From Acanthaster planci (lineage: Eukaryota; Echinodermata; Asteroidea; Valvatida; Acanthasteridae), in assembly GCF_001949145.1 (NCBI RefSeq), contig NW_019091366.1:375496-439495 (forward strand): a stretch of DNA of 64,000 bases, in the 5' to 3' direction. The stretch's first letter is position 1. Every line of letters starts with the position of its first letter. A program made the translations under genes and the position numbers. A model generated the notes under the pieces. It was given only the letters and a program-made list of their open reading frames with translations. It did no database searches and was not told where the DNA came from. Shown here piece by piece: positions 30,201 through 41,500 of the stretch.

Positions 30201-30505
30201 TTCTTATAACAGCACCTTTGAGGTGTGAGCTTTCTTTCCACTGGAACAAAACACGGCTAAATATTGTCACTTATTCCCCGTTATCAATAAAAAGCATCTC
30301 AAACACGGCTCAAAAATACTAATTTCCCAGTCGGTCGTAAGGAATCGAGCCAATGGCGATTTCTTACATTCAAGACGACGATGTAATCATCAGACAGTCT
30401 GTCCTCGACTCGATGGAAGGGAGCTAGGGATGGGCGGGCACCAGTCACACATAGGAGGGAGGTGGCAACCGTGGCAACCAGGTACACGTGCCGAAGTTGG
30501 AGCAT
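24252..30505 (-). CDS. Subtilisin-like serine protease (S8), gene B, with frameshift in exon 6
   Basis: Tandem paralogue of gene A with the same eight-coding-exon structure: 30368-30505 (ATG 30505), 29425-29565, 27447-27573, 27165-27274, 25887-26034, 25548-25730, 24900-25071 and 24252-24388 (TAG). It would encode about 385 residues. Signal peptide ([18 protein letters not shown]), I9-like propeptide, then catalytic Asp (IYVIDTGI), His ([10 protein letters not shown]), oxyanion Asn (VVAAGNN) and Ser ([12 protein letters not shown]) are all present. Exon 6 is 183 nt against 185 in gene A. The 2-nt loss, just after GMDWVAKYV, puts the downstream half (which carries Asn and Ser) out of frame and meets a TAA within the exon. 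Either the gene is a recent pseudogene or the assembly has an error; the conserved remainder favours one of these two. Intron 7 begins with GC rather than GT. A lectin gene lies inside intron 2 on the other strand. Confidence 0.85.
28079..28912 (+). CDS. Secreted C-type lectin with PAN/apple domain, nested in a protease intron
   Basis: A 277-residue single-exon gene on the plus strand, wholly inside intron 2 (27574-29424) of the minus-strand S8 protease B. Residues 1-23 form a hydrophobic signal peptide. Residues 29-169 are a C-type lectin domain ([49 protein letters not shown]). QPD (125-127) is the triplet linked to galactose-type binding, but WND is replaced by a GDRSGQHDD stretch. Residues 188-276 are a PAN-like domain sharing CRSFN and a closing C-x-NFD with the paralogues. 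It differs strongly from the pair at 8.8 and 14.4 kb, so it is an older member of the same local family. The product should be extracellular; its ligand is unknown. Confidence 0.87.
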   Translation: MILAHVVSTIFWRVVVFVWLTYAYPSAGCPSDWVPWLSSCYLGLGGSLTGKWSAAVQVCTDAGGYMVVPSSEGENNFLNSSFHDRTGKDFIGFWINCTDAKQEDVWVCSEGGVTAVSYRNWEPDQPDDGCWPETQDSAFFITSNYKKSQIIGYWGDRSGQHDDMFIVCERPREDGCGRRPTSVSPSFCIPLDGDTGRLMLDRCLVGHTLEEHPSSGALTCARRCSAHPVCRSFNVRKTGQRASVVEECQLNSARRDEVSPKYLTETVGCINFDMSCQ

Positions 30506-30582
30506 TGCGAAGTTTTACTGTCAGCGAAGTAAAAACGCACAGTGGGTGAGAGATCGTAACGAGAACTCACTGACGGCCTCTA

Positions 30583-30588
30583 CTTATA
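30583..30588 (-). promoter_or_regulatory. Putative TATA box of protease gene B
   Basis: TATAAG on the minus strand, about 80 bp upstream of the ATG at 30505 and followed by an initiator-like TCAGTG at 30573-30568. The position resembles the TATA-driven promoter of gene A, but it is a single short motif. Confidence 0.4.
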
Positions 30589-31825
30589 ATCCTACAGGGA
30601 TTGACTTTATTTGTCGTAAAACGTCCCCTAAATACCTACCTCCTTGCCCGAGACTGACAACTCCTTAGTAAACTCTTAAATCTTTGGAAACTTTTCCCGC
30701 AGCAACAGCCATACCAATGTAATTTTTGAATTTGGACAAACTTACATTTTTACAACCTTGGAAATCTTCACTACAGTGAAAATTAACCTTGAAGTTTAAT
30801 TAAATGCATTAAGACAATCATAATTATATTTACATGATATTTTAATTGTGACAGAGAAATGAAACATTTAAAAATCCTGTCTGCCTGTTGTAGACGTCGA
30901 ACAGTATTCCACCATGGAGCTTCCAACTTGCAAGGTTGAAGTTTATTCATATACTTTCTGTCAGTTGAGATTAAGAAAACTTATTGACCTTTTTTTTTAA
31001 ATGTTTGATTTTATTACTGGGCAAAACAGACAGTAATTATTATGCCAGTATCCATGTCATGGAAAGGCCATCGAGTGCATCCGAGTGCAAGAAAACGGGC
31101 TCGTTTCCGCGAGGACTCTTCGTCAACAAAACATACTAAACTACTCACCTACGAGCAAGTCAAAATTTGGTGGAAATGATGCTGACTGTTGGTCAGGGTA
31201 TTTGATGATGTTTCATTCGGCGCGATGTTGAAGCCGCTGTGCAAGTTGCACGTCACTTAAAACTCAATATGGCGTCCGCCAATTTTAATCCAATAATAAC
31301 TTCGGGCAAACCAGTGAGGATTAAATTCAGTTTATCAATTAAATCCGGACGATAAGAGATTACTTGCGTAACAACATCCTAGATATAAATTCTGGTACAA
31401 TGCCAATTTTCTAGTTTAAATTATCCGGAAATCAAACTGTAAGAATAGGCTACGTTACAAGTTGCTTTACTGTCACGATTTAGCAGTAGTACTGCATAAT
31501 ATGCAGTTTCGCCTAATATGTAGAAACTGCAGAATATGTTTAGAATGACTTGCTGTCAATATAATTTATACGACTTCATCATTTATTCACGGAGAACAAA
31601 ACCTTAATCATTTCTCCGAAAGGTCATTTTTATGACATGAAAGCACAGTACAAAAATCTTCATTAATATATAATTTTACTGTTAGTTTACAATAATATCA
31701 GCATAATATGTATGAAGTTGATTCTTTTTTAAATTTTCATAATTTTAAAGCTATCAACGCAACAATATTCATACGTGACTGTGTTTTTACGAATAGAGCA
31801 ATTTTAATAGAGCTATTCTCAACGA

Positions 31826-31998
31826 GGGCGTTTCACAATAGTGCGCCCTCCAAGAGTCTACAACGCGTTGACCAACCACAAGGCGCGAAATTTGTCTACC
31901 CATCCCAAACGCGCATTGGGTCGACAGATTTCGGGCACTGTACATGTAATTGGTTAACGCGTTGTAAACTCTTGGAGGCGCACTATTGTGAAACGCCC
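31826..31998. repeat. MITE family 1, copy 1
   Basis: Terminal inverted repeats begin GGGCGTTTCACAATAGTGCG and extend with interruptions through CCAAGAG and ACGCGTTG on both arms. Its second copy is at 48288-48451. The interior shares GTCGACAGATTTCG with that copy. Non-coding. Confidence 0.8.
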
Positions 31999-32012
31999 GT
32001 ATTCCCTTCTAT

Positions 32013-32131
32013 GGCTGCATCCGAATCTGTTGTCTAGAGCTAGGTCTAGGTCTTCACTCCACTGGAAATGCGTGGAGACGTGTCGACAATAGACCTAGCC
32101 GTAGCTCTGGAAGCCCGTTTCGGACACGGCC
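32013..32131. mobile_element. MITE family 2 (Harbinger-like), copy 1
   Basis: A 119-bp element with ends GGCTGCATCCGAA and TTTCGGACACGGCC, flanked by the 3-bp duplication TAT (32010-32012 and 32132-32134). The paralogous copy at 40546-40664 is also exactly 119 bp. A 3-bp AT-rich target site and short inverted ends fit PIF/Harbinger-type MITEs (inference). Confidence 0.8.
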
Positions 32132-33706
32132 TATGACTGTGGACAATAACATTGCCGAATACGCGCGCATGCGTAAACGTTTATAAGAGCGCCTAATTTC
32201 CTAGTCATCATGGTAATGATCTATCTGCGGCCTAGAACCTGTTACCGGGGGGAATTCTTTCGCGGAGTTGCATCTATCACGCCTGGGCGCCCAAAGAAAG
32301 GGGTATAGCTCTTATCAGGTGTGGTGAAGTATCTTCAACACTAGAGGGGGTAAACTGTCGTCTGTTATGCTCTCTTTCTTATATTCATTTCCTTCCCCCT
32401 TTTTTCAAGCGGATGCAAAGCCGCCCCCCTTCCGACGTCCATGTGCACAGCATCGAAACGTACTGTTCGTTGAGGGCGCTATTGACTTTAGAAACAGGCA
32501 TCGTTCGGGGGCATATCCTCAGTTTCATTTAGATGTCATACTTTCTAAAAAGAAAGCGAAAACGGGCATCAAATTCAGCATGTATACCAGGCAAGATATG
32601 GGACGGGGTAACCCCCCCCCCTTACGTGTCCAATCTCGGTACACACTGTAGACTATTGTTGCCTAACACATCCCCCTAGAAGTCTGTAAAGAATTCCTGA
32701 GATTCCGATCAAACAATGACCAACACAAGGGCGCGGGGGTTCTCTGCGTCCCATATCTTGCTTCAAATGTCAACATGTGTATAAATGCATTTCATTTTGT
32801 TTTCAGATAAACGCATATAAAAGTAAAATAATGAAATAAGAGAGACAGAAATCAACAACCGTGCTTAAAACAACATCTCGGGGTTTTATGACATTATCGT
32901 GCTGTAATAAGTGTTTCCATTGCTACAACAAATGCCAGTTGGGCAAATTAAGGCCATTCACCTGCTGAGTAAAGTTGGTTCTTGGATTTACAACACAATT
33001 TCCTGTTAAAGACTAGACCTGAGCAGCTTCTGAGGGCAGTAACTTTTGCACGATAATTTTAGATGATCACATTGCATTTTTTTTCATGAATCCAGTACAG
33101 ATGACATAATTTGATACAAAAGACTTCCATCCTATTTTGTAAAAAAGGAATCAACTGCATTGTTATCTTGTTAAATTTACAGTCAATACCAAATTGCAAA
33201 GTGCTACTTTACAAACGAACTTTGACGAGTCAGCTTTTTTTGTCATAGAGAAATCCGAGGTCCACTTGCGAAGTTGTTAGGTTTTTTAAAGACAAAATAT
33301 ACACAGGGTGAAGTCAAAGAAAAGCAAATCCGTTTTTATCCTGATTTACCTAATAACTACCCGTGAATATAGTTAACAGAATTAACACAATATTTACCCA
33401 AAAATACACCAACTCAGAGATTACATGTAATACACATGTACATTTAACTATGCTAAAAGTCAGAAACATGACTCAGGTGGATATAAATTCCTGCAAGGTT
33501 TTGTTAGAATTGTCATTTTGTTCTTTAATTCCAAACTGGTAATATGTTTCAGGACAGTAGAGTGTGAAGAGGTTGGTTATCCCGTCGGCTTTGACACAAT
33601 TTTCAGACATGATTTTCTGAAGATGTGACTGCATTTAAAATAAGTTCATCTTTCCTCCTAAAGATAAATTTGGAACAAAGCTTGCTTTTTTCCAAGACGG
33701 CGGGTT

Positions 33707-34264
33707 TCATCGTTTATAGTAGTAAGATGGCGGATCGATCAGACTGCCCTTGCGTCTTACATAGCGGCAAGTCTTGGTTATTTGTTGGACTTCTCTAGCT
33801 GTCGCCTCTCTGGATTTGGCCAGCTGGAGGGGTGCGAAGGGTGGGGTGGTTGGGGTGCTCTGTTGGGGTAATACGGGCTGGGGCTCTGATGGCTCGGGGA
33901 CAGGGACAGGCTTGGGGTTCAGCTGGGCCTGCTCGTAGAGTGATGGTAGCTTCGCCGGGGCGCCGTATCCCTTGAGCTCGGTCTCATCCTGTTCCATCTT
34001 GGAGGATGTTTTCGCCAGCCGCCGGACGTTCAAGCCGATGTCCCTCCTCTGCGAAGTCTGAGTGCCCTGCATGTAGGACGGCACGGTACGGCCTCTGCCC
34101 TGCGAGCTGCCCGACGAGCCGAGGACGGTGTTGTTGCTGCGCCGTAGACTCGGCGGGAGATCCCGGCGGTCAATCCCCACGATGGCGTCGCTGGGCAGTT
34201 TGCCGTACGCGCTGGACTGCTTCAGGGAAAGTGCCGGTGCCGCAGGCTTCTTGTGAAATGACAT
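33707..34264 (-). CDS. Uncharacterised 185-residue basic, proline-rich protein
   Basis: A single open frame of 185 codons, not recognised as a known family. The N-terminal half is Ser/Arg-rich and basic (SLRRSNNTVLGSSGSSQGRG). The middle (about residues 110-145) is Pro/Gln-rich with repeated PVPEP-type runs and looks disordered. The C-terminus (about 148-185) is dense, charged and looks conserved (AREVQQITKTCRYVRRKG, then DPPSYYYKR at the end). There is no signal peptide or membrane segment. GC-rich third positions contrast with the AT-rich flanks, which supports real coding. The frame is open upstream of the Met, so an additional 5' exon is possible. It is probably an intracellular protein of unknown role. 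Confidence 0.6.
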   Translation of the reverse strand: MSFHKKPAAPALSLKQSSAYGKLPSDAIVGIDRRDLPPSLRRSNNTVLGSSGSSQGRGRTVPSYMQGTQTSQRRDIGLNVRRLAKTSSKMEQDETELKGYGAPAKLPSLYEQAQLNPKPVPVPEPSEPQPVLPQQSTPTTPPFAPLQLAKSREATAREVQQITKTCRYVRRKGSLIDPPSYYYKR

Positions 34265-37254
34265 CTTGTTGGCCTTATTCCATGAACTGGGAGTATATCC
34301 AAGAACGACTGGAACGGACTGGCATCAATTTCAAGCAAGCAAGGAGTCTGCTAATCCTTTGTAGTGTTTACATACAGAACTCGTACTTGTTTTTCCAGAT
34401 CAGATCCCCTTTTTAAACAAAACACTTTGGGCAAATAGGACACTGAATGTCTTCACCATAGCATTGGGTTGATCGTTTCCAAGAAAGTCCCACGAAAGTC
34501 TGCTCAAAGATGCATTTATTTTGTGCGTCTAGCATGGGGGAAACAACCAGCCGTTGGAGTTTCTCCAGCACGTTGTTAAGTGCGGCTAGAAACAGAACCA
34601 CGGAGTCAAATTAAGACCCGGTACATTGTTGCGCCCACAGAAGCCCTAAATCCCCCTTTTGTCAGCGGCAGATACAACCCCAGCGATTAAGCTCCGCCAA
34701 TCGATTGTCTTCTTGTCACGGCTGAATCAACATGCCGGGCCAATAGCATCAACGCTCCCCCCCTCTCCCCTTCCTTGCGGGTGTCCTGAGCATGGCCCGG
34801 GGAAATCCATTCCTGAACTGACATGTGTACAGTTGAGCTTAACTTTAAATCGATAATATTGCATGTCGGATCAAGGGACAAATGACATCAATTCACTTTT
34901 CCACTAACTATATCGTACGCATACTTGGTTGCTATAGTGACCCATGGAACTTCGTCATTTACTGCACGTATAGGTTTAATTCTGGCTCCTTTCTCATAAC
35001 GTCATGCATTATCCGGATGAATAAAATTGACAGTTTTGGCTAAGCCCAGAGAAGCAAGACGATTATTGATCGAATTTCTTTTTTCCCTTCCACGTCACAT
35101 TCTGTGTTTCCGACTCTCAAGACTTACTACCACCGTGACGGCAAAAGTCGGCCATATAACCAGAGCAGGGCCACGGAAATGAGAGTTGCAAATCCTGCGA
35201 TCCGCAGAAATGACAATTGAATTTAGTTGGAGCTGCTTCAGAGCAACAACACCACGTGCCACTCTCGTTAACTTCCAGTATAGTCCCTGGGGACCATTCG
35301 GAGGTTACGACAAGGTACAATTCAAGATCCAAGGGGATGCTTCTTTGATCATGTTTCTCGTTGCCTTTTTGCCGATGCAGGTCCACGAGATTTTGCATTA
35401 AAAAGGCAAATCTACGTTAATGGCAAGCCCGACCGTCTAGGGACGAAGAAGTTGTACAGTTGGATTGGCACAGGCACAGGACAAAGGAGGGCCGGGGAAC
35501 TCGGCGACTGTGAACGAGCGGTACATGGCGTCAGTTACGAATTTCAGCCAAGCCTTATTAATTCTGAAAACGGCACCAGCTCATCGCTGAATGCCGGCTT
35601 TTGTCGGCCTCCAAATAACCCCACCCTCCCAATGACAAACTTCAAAGCACAGCATCCTAATCCGCGTCGACGAGCCGCGGATTAGTCGCTGTGTTCGGCA
35701 TCTTGCTATAATTATGTCGGATCAGACGCATTTTCTTGTTGTTTTGAATCACGGAGACGGACTACATCGAAAAGATCGACCCCGATGAGTCAGTTTGGTA
35801 AAGCAGCTAAATCAACAATGAAAAAGCCATAAACTAAACTGAGTTGTTCACCGGAGAGGAATATCCGGGTTGGTTTGGCAGATGGCGAAACGGTGAATAT
35901 CATTTCTAAAGAGTAGCCAATTTTATTCGCAGGGGGTAGCTAGTACATGTACTTGTTTGCAAAATTCGATTCGACTTTGAGGTACAGATTAAGCTCTTCA
36001 GAAAGGTCTACATGTGTATACAGTCTCAGTTGGCTTTGCGTGGTTGCCATCATACCGGGTAGGGAAACCTCTTTTGTGCATACTCTGCGGAACAAAGTAC
36101 TGGCCTAAAAGATGGCAGCCAAGCAAATCCTGCTGTGGCCCAAATCGCACGGGTTATCCACCTCGAGGAGAAACACTCCCTCATCGGTTGGAAAAGGCCA
36201 TTATGGTCGGGAGTGTTTATTTTGTTGGTAGCAATGTGACCGTAACGCGAGCATTTCATAGTTGTTCGTGAAACAGCGAAGTCCAGAAGTTGTCAAAGAA
36301 ACCTTGGTTGCTAAAAAAAATGCGCCCTCTCTTGGTCAAGGCTCGAGGTCTATAAGCCCTAGGGTCATTCCCAGATGCTATACCGTTTAGACAAATAATT
36401 TCCCCATACTGACGGGACTTATTTTGTCATAAGTGTGTTACTCTTCCTCCTCCTCCTGAAAGGAAAAATATGCCATGGTTTGTATAAAAAAGAAAACCCA
36501 CCAGCCAAACGTTTTAGAAACACAAGGGAACAGTGGGTCCTTCTAGCTCACTGAATCACGTCAATTGGAACAATCACAACCAGTCGAGTGCCGTTCATAA
36601 TGAGCTTGTTTACCTCGACCAAGCTAAGGCAGCTCAAGTTTTCCTTTGTTTTCTTGTCAACAAAGATGCGTAATCATCACTTTCTCTGAGCTTTCAAGGA
36701 AAAATCGCTCAAAACTCAACCCATGACTTTCTGCAGTACACAGTTTCACCGACCCTGCGGGGTCAGCCGGCCAGTTGGTATCCACGTACCGCTCTCAGCA
36801 ACTGCTACGAGGATTCGCGTGAGTAAAATGTAATTTCAAAAATTTGAATATGTAAGCAATCGCATGACATGTTCATTCACACGGAGCCATTAATAATGAG
36901 CTTGCTGACATGTTTGGATGGTTTCTGTCAAGGCTTGGAATTGCGAGGCAGATAAGCAATAATGCATTGCCTCCATAATCATTCATGGAGTCGTTATACA
37001 TCAATTGCCATCTCGTTGCCAAATCAGTTCACGATGCCAACTTACAGTCATTTTTGTCCTAGGCATGCACTTACGACATGGCCATTAATTGGCATAAGGG
37101 GCACCTACACGGCAAATTATTTTCACCAATTTTCCTTTTCTTTTCGATATATTTTATTGCAGCAATACTGCAGTGTATTACTTCTTGTTGGTCATTTTCA
37201 GAAGCAGGAGGGAAACCCTGAAATGATATTCCATGCCAGGAAAATCTTGCGGAA

Positions 37255-37370
37255 TTAGACAGGGACTAAGAACCCAATTCACATGTCGGCCAGGGGGGAT
37301 ATGAACCCAGATGGCAGGGTTAGAAGGCTAGGAATATAACACCACGCTAACCGGACTCCCCAACTTATAG
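37255..37370 (-). repeat. tRNA-derived SINE fragment
   Basis: On the minus strand a tRNA-like head has an A-box-like TTAGCGTGGTG and a B-box-like GGGTTCATATCC, followed by the block ACATGTGAATTGGGTTCTTA shared with the SINE at 47170-47545. Degraded, with no tail found. Confidence 0.6.
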
Positions 37371-37941
37371 CTATCGTGCTTGTCACGGTCAAGCGTCTAT
37401 ACTTTCTCGTTTATTATCTGAAATGAAGTTACATTAGTGCGTTTATAAAACGTCAAGCTATATTAATTCCATTGTAGTATCTAGTTATTCTTGTGTATAC
37501 TTCAGAATCAGAAAACTAAAATTTGAAATTGAGGTGCCACGGGAGTGATGGCGTTTATCGGATGATCCGAATAACTTCCCGCAGCACCGTGACGTAACAC
37601 AATTGTAGATATCTAAAACCGGGCTGTTTAATACAGTACTACCGACGACAGTTGTCTTTTATACTGCCATTAATTTCAAAAATCAGCAAAAATGGACATT
37701 GGCGAATTATTAGGGTAGGAAATTGGTTAAACTGAAACCATGCATGCTGAGCATCAAACCTATCATACACACGTTACTTTAAATATGTGTAAATTCATTC
37801 ATACATAATACATGCATGTCACCCACTGCCATGCTGCTGTTCTTTGGCAATTCAAATCCGGTCATCATGGCTCTCTTAGTGTCATGTGTTCTGTTTTCCT
37901 TCTGTATAAATCTTAGTTTCTTATAGCATAATAATTATTTC

Positions 37942-38009
37942 GGTTCTACTCAGAACCACACACTCATAAGAGATATTTTCTTGTAGTTCCAACCGCAAGC
38001 CTACCTAAC
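37942..38009. repeat. Dispersed repeat with histone-like hairpin, copy 1
   Basis: Begins with the hairpin GGTTCTACTCAGAACC followed by ACACACTC, and ends AACCGCAAGCCTACCTAAC. The second copy is at 47626-47695. The hairpin resembles a histone mRNA 3' stem-loop in shape, but no histone gene lies nearby. Confidence 0.55.
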
Positions 38010-38552
38010 TATTACTTCGGTAACCGCTACGCTGCAATTAATTTTAACAAATGCATCCGCCTTCACGGACCCTCGTATCACCATGCAGTTATACAGAGGC
38101 CATTGTGATGGCATGAATATTCATAGCGAGTTCATGAATGAATGAAATTGCAAAATAGAATGGCCCATGCGACCTCGATCGGGTCTATTCACTCGTTACA
38201 AAGATTGAAATTCGTGCGGTGAGGACGCGGCCTCCGCTAGATATGACACACCATCGTCGAGACCTGGATTGCACTGTCGGAAGCCCTGCATTCTTTATGT
38301 CATTCAAAAATGCTCGTTTCCATGACGTGACCACGACGATGGGTAATCATGACCGCTAGAAAATTTGTACACGTGGGCCCGACTGCATTGTACATGTACA
38401 CAGGGTTTCGATGACCGGTTTTTGCCCGTGGGTGGCTGTTGGTTTTTTACGTGTGTCGGGAAACTAAACCCTGTTTTCCCGTGCGTACTACAGTGTAAAC
38501 AGGCACACACACACACACGCCCAGGTCGCGCGTCTCTGTCAGCGGTTACAAC

Positions 38553-41500
38553 ATGGCAGATGATAGGATAGCCATGGATGTTTCTCCCTCCAACGAGGAA
38601 TGTATTGTGCCTCGTGACTCCCCGACGCATGGTGTCAGCGAGGAACTGGTGGACGGAGGCACAAAAAGCTACAGGTTGTACAAGACGAGATGGTGGGTGT
38701 TGGCCACCTTGTCGGCTTTGAACTTCTCTAATGCCATGGTGAGTATCATACATCACGGGAGGTGCAGATGGGTATCGCCATCGCATGACTGACTACAGGT
38801 GCCTCCATTAATATGCACGCTTTGGGCTTTGTGCGTTTCACTTTCACGGACAGAACACATGTTCGTTGCGTTCGGGCGTCTAACCCCCCCCCGGGAGCGA
38901 TTTTGACGGATGCGAACATTGGAGCAAGTGTTGACGCGCATGTGGAAAGTACACCCTACTCGCGCAAGTCCCAGAGATGTTTTTAAGGGAGAGTAGCGCC
39001 AGGTTTACACTTACAGGATCCAAAATGGTTGTTAAGTATCTGTTCAGTACAACCTGCAGCTATTTTTAATCTTGTGTGCTAATTGCGCATGTGCATTGAC
39101 ACATAATCCACCATTTTGGTTCCAACAATTGAGAAACTCATGTCGCAACTCTCTCCATAAACAGCTCTAGCAAGTTCTACTTTTCAAGGTGACAGTCAGT
39201 TTTGGACTCACGATAAACCCCGGATATGCCCCTATGCATGTAGTCAGAAATGATATGCAATCAGGTTATGCACTGCTCGTGCCTTTGAGGTTGTTTTTAT
39301 TTGTTCCAATATTTTCGTTACAGTGAAAACACAAAAGGTTTACTGGAGCCTATCCTATAGTGATACAAAGCCTTGGCCCTCCATCTCCGCATTATTAACA
39401 CATAACCTCTTTGGAATTTCAGGAATACATGTACATGCTGTTGGCCAATTAATTAGACCATCAATTTCGCATTTCTGGGCTTCTCTCAGCGATTGGTGAA
39501 ATTCTGACACTTTTACTTAAACTTTTGGTGCCTTTTTCACTTTTTTATTATTTTTCCCAATATGTTGGGAAAAGTCAAGGTCCTGAAATCGTAGTAAGCC
39601 CACATCTTTATTTTAGCCCTAATTTTAGGGGAAGCACAAATGATGCGAAAAATACGTAGTAATAATTTAAGAACGAATATGTTACCCCGTCTTCCATATT
39701 GATATCTGCTGAATAATCACATCCATGACAGTGGAATAAATCATTATTAAACCTTTCCCTTTTCGTGTTATTCATAAGAGAACAGTGCGGAGATGGGAAC
39801 TGATGTGTTCTTTGACGCAAGTGCTTGTGAATGTAAAACACCAGCATTTTGTTAAGTGGCAGTTTGTGAGCCGCCCTCTCCTACCCGAGAATGTCTCTTT
39901 CGGTTGTAAATAATCATCATGATTCTTTCTTGCCTTGAAAATCAGAATTTATAATAGGCATGAGACGGACGACAAATTATGTTAATGATTTCGAGACAGG
40001 TGAGTTAGCTTGCTCCTGACTGAGAGGCATCACTGCACCAGACGACAGATCGACGATAAATTGACTAACAATGGTTCGGCCTTCTTGCTAGTTACACATT
40101 GATATCTAACGGTAATGTATTAAGTCATGCCGGAGGCCAGTTAGTGTTATGTGCAGACACGCTCTGTCTCGTTTGTGGGTTTCGGTTTTCTGATGCACCG
40201 GCCTGTTGCTATGGCAACTGTTTCGCCCCAGCCTTTAAAAATGTTGTTACAGACATATTTCTTCTTCCTTTTTTCTTTTGTTAAGCGTTTTTAAAATCGT
40301 GTGATGAATACTGCATGAAACTATACAACACGATCTTCCTGAAACCATGAGCCCCGAGCGCCACCAAGAGAGGGCGCAATTTTCTTAGCAACCGAGGTTC
40401 CTTTGGTAGAAACTGCACAAACATCTGTGAAATGCATGCGTTATTAGGGTCGCGTAGCTGCAACAAAAAATGAGCACTCCCGACCGACATGGCTCTTTTC
40501 AAGCGAAGAGGGCGTGCTTGTGCTCAATGTGAATTATAAGTCTAAGGTTGCATCCGAATCTCTTGTCTAGAGCTAGGTCTAGGTCTTCACTGGATTGGAA
40601 ATGCGTGGAAACACGCAGACAATAGAGCTAGCCGTAGCTCTGGAAGCCCGTTTCGGACACGGCCTAAGCTTATTACAGAATTTCCGCAACGTTTAATTTT
40701 TAAAGAAGAGGACGCCATAAATCTCTTCAATGATTGTCATTTAAGACCTCTTTCTGTGTTATTTAATAAAAAACCGAATCACCGCTACGACAAAAGAGAA
40801 CCCATACACCTTAAAATGGATAAATTAACCCACTTAATCCCAAAAAAGAAACTTGATATCCAGCACTTTATTCCAAAACTGTAAGTTTTAAGATGTCTGA
40901 TTTTGTCCTCCAAAAAAAAGAAAGAAAAAAAAAGTTTTCTTGTCACACTCCATATTATCATTTCTGAATTCCCTCAAATGTCGCATTTTTCTATTTCACG
41001 GGGAGACCATCCGCTTACTAAATTTTCACTTCTCGTACACTTAAGAACAAAGCATAAAAACACGAAACTTTGTCATAGTTTTACGTCCAGAAATCTTTAG
41101 CTCCAATAACCTCGGACATGCAATACAATGCACAAAAGGAGTGTTTCGTTTCGCTCTAAGGGGCTCGACGGTCGACATCTTCGCTGGTAACGCACGGCAT
41201 GGCACCGCGCAACAAGAAAGGCACTTGGAGACTTCGTACAAATATTTCAACGTTTTTACACAATTATACATAAATCTCGATTATTTCGAATATGCATAAA
41301 GCGTCATTCACAAATCGTCCAAGGACAGCGCTTTTAAATACTCTTTAAATACTCGCTTTTAAAAATAAACGTAATTATACCCGATATTCATGTATAGGCG
41401 TTCATTTTAAAATGAACCGAGGGAGTCATAACATTGATGGAGATTATGCGAAATCCGTCCAAATATCATCCTTTCCAGTTAAAAAAAACACCTGTTCGAT

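Larger units (their letters stand above)
30506..33706. other. Intergenic with clustered MITE-like elements
   Basis: No gene recognised. It holds the 173-bp element at 31826-31998, the 119-bp element at 32013-32131, and a foldback whose arms (32587-32620 and 32733-32765) share GCAAGATATGGGACG. The sequence from 32760 to 33650 is AT-rich and featureless. Confidence 0.5.
34265..38552. other. Intergenic with dispersed repeats
   Basis: No further gene seen. 36010-36360 is a dispersed repeat also present, inverted, near 40340-40500 (shared GCGCCCTCTCTTGG/CCAAGAGAGGGCGC and a GGGAGTGTT hairpin). A SINE fragment lies at 37255-37370, and a hairpin repeat at 37942-38009. Small open frames at 35117-35398 and 36014-36271 lack recognisable content. 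Confidence 0.5.

Noticed and set aside
35117-35398. 93-codon minus-strand frame with several cysteines
   Set aside because: No recognisable domain, no splice context and no paralogue; probably chance.
38304-38786. 160-codon minus-strand frame
   Set aside because: Antisense shadow of the SLC49A3 first exon and its CpG-rich 5' flank.
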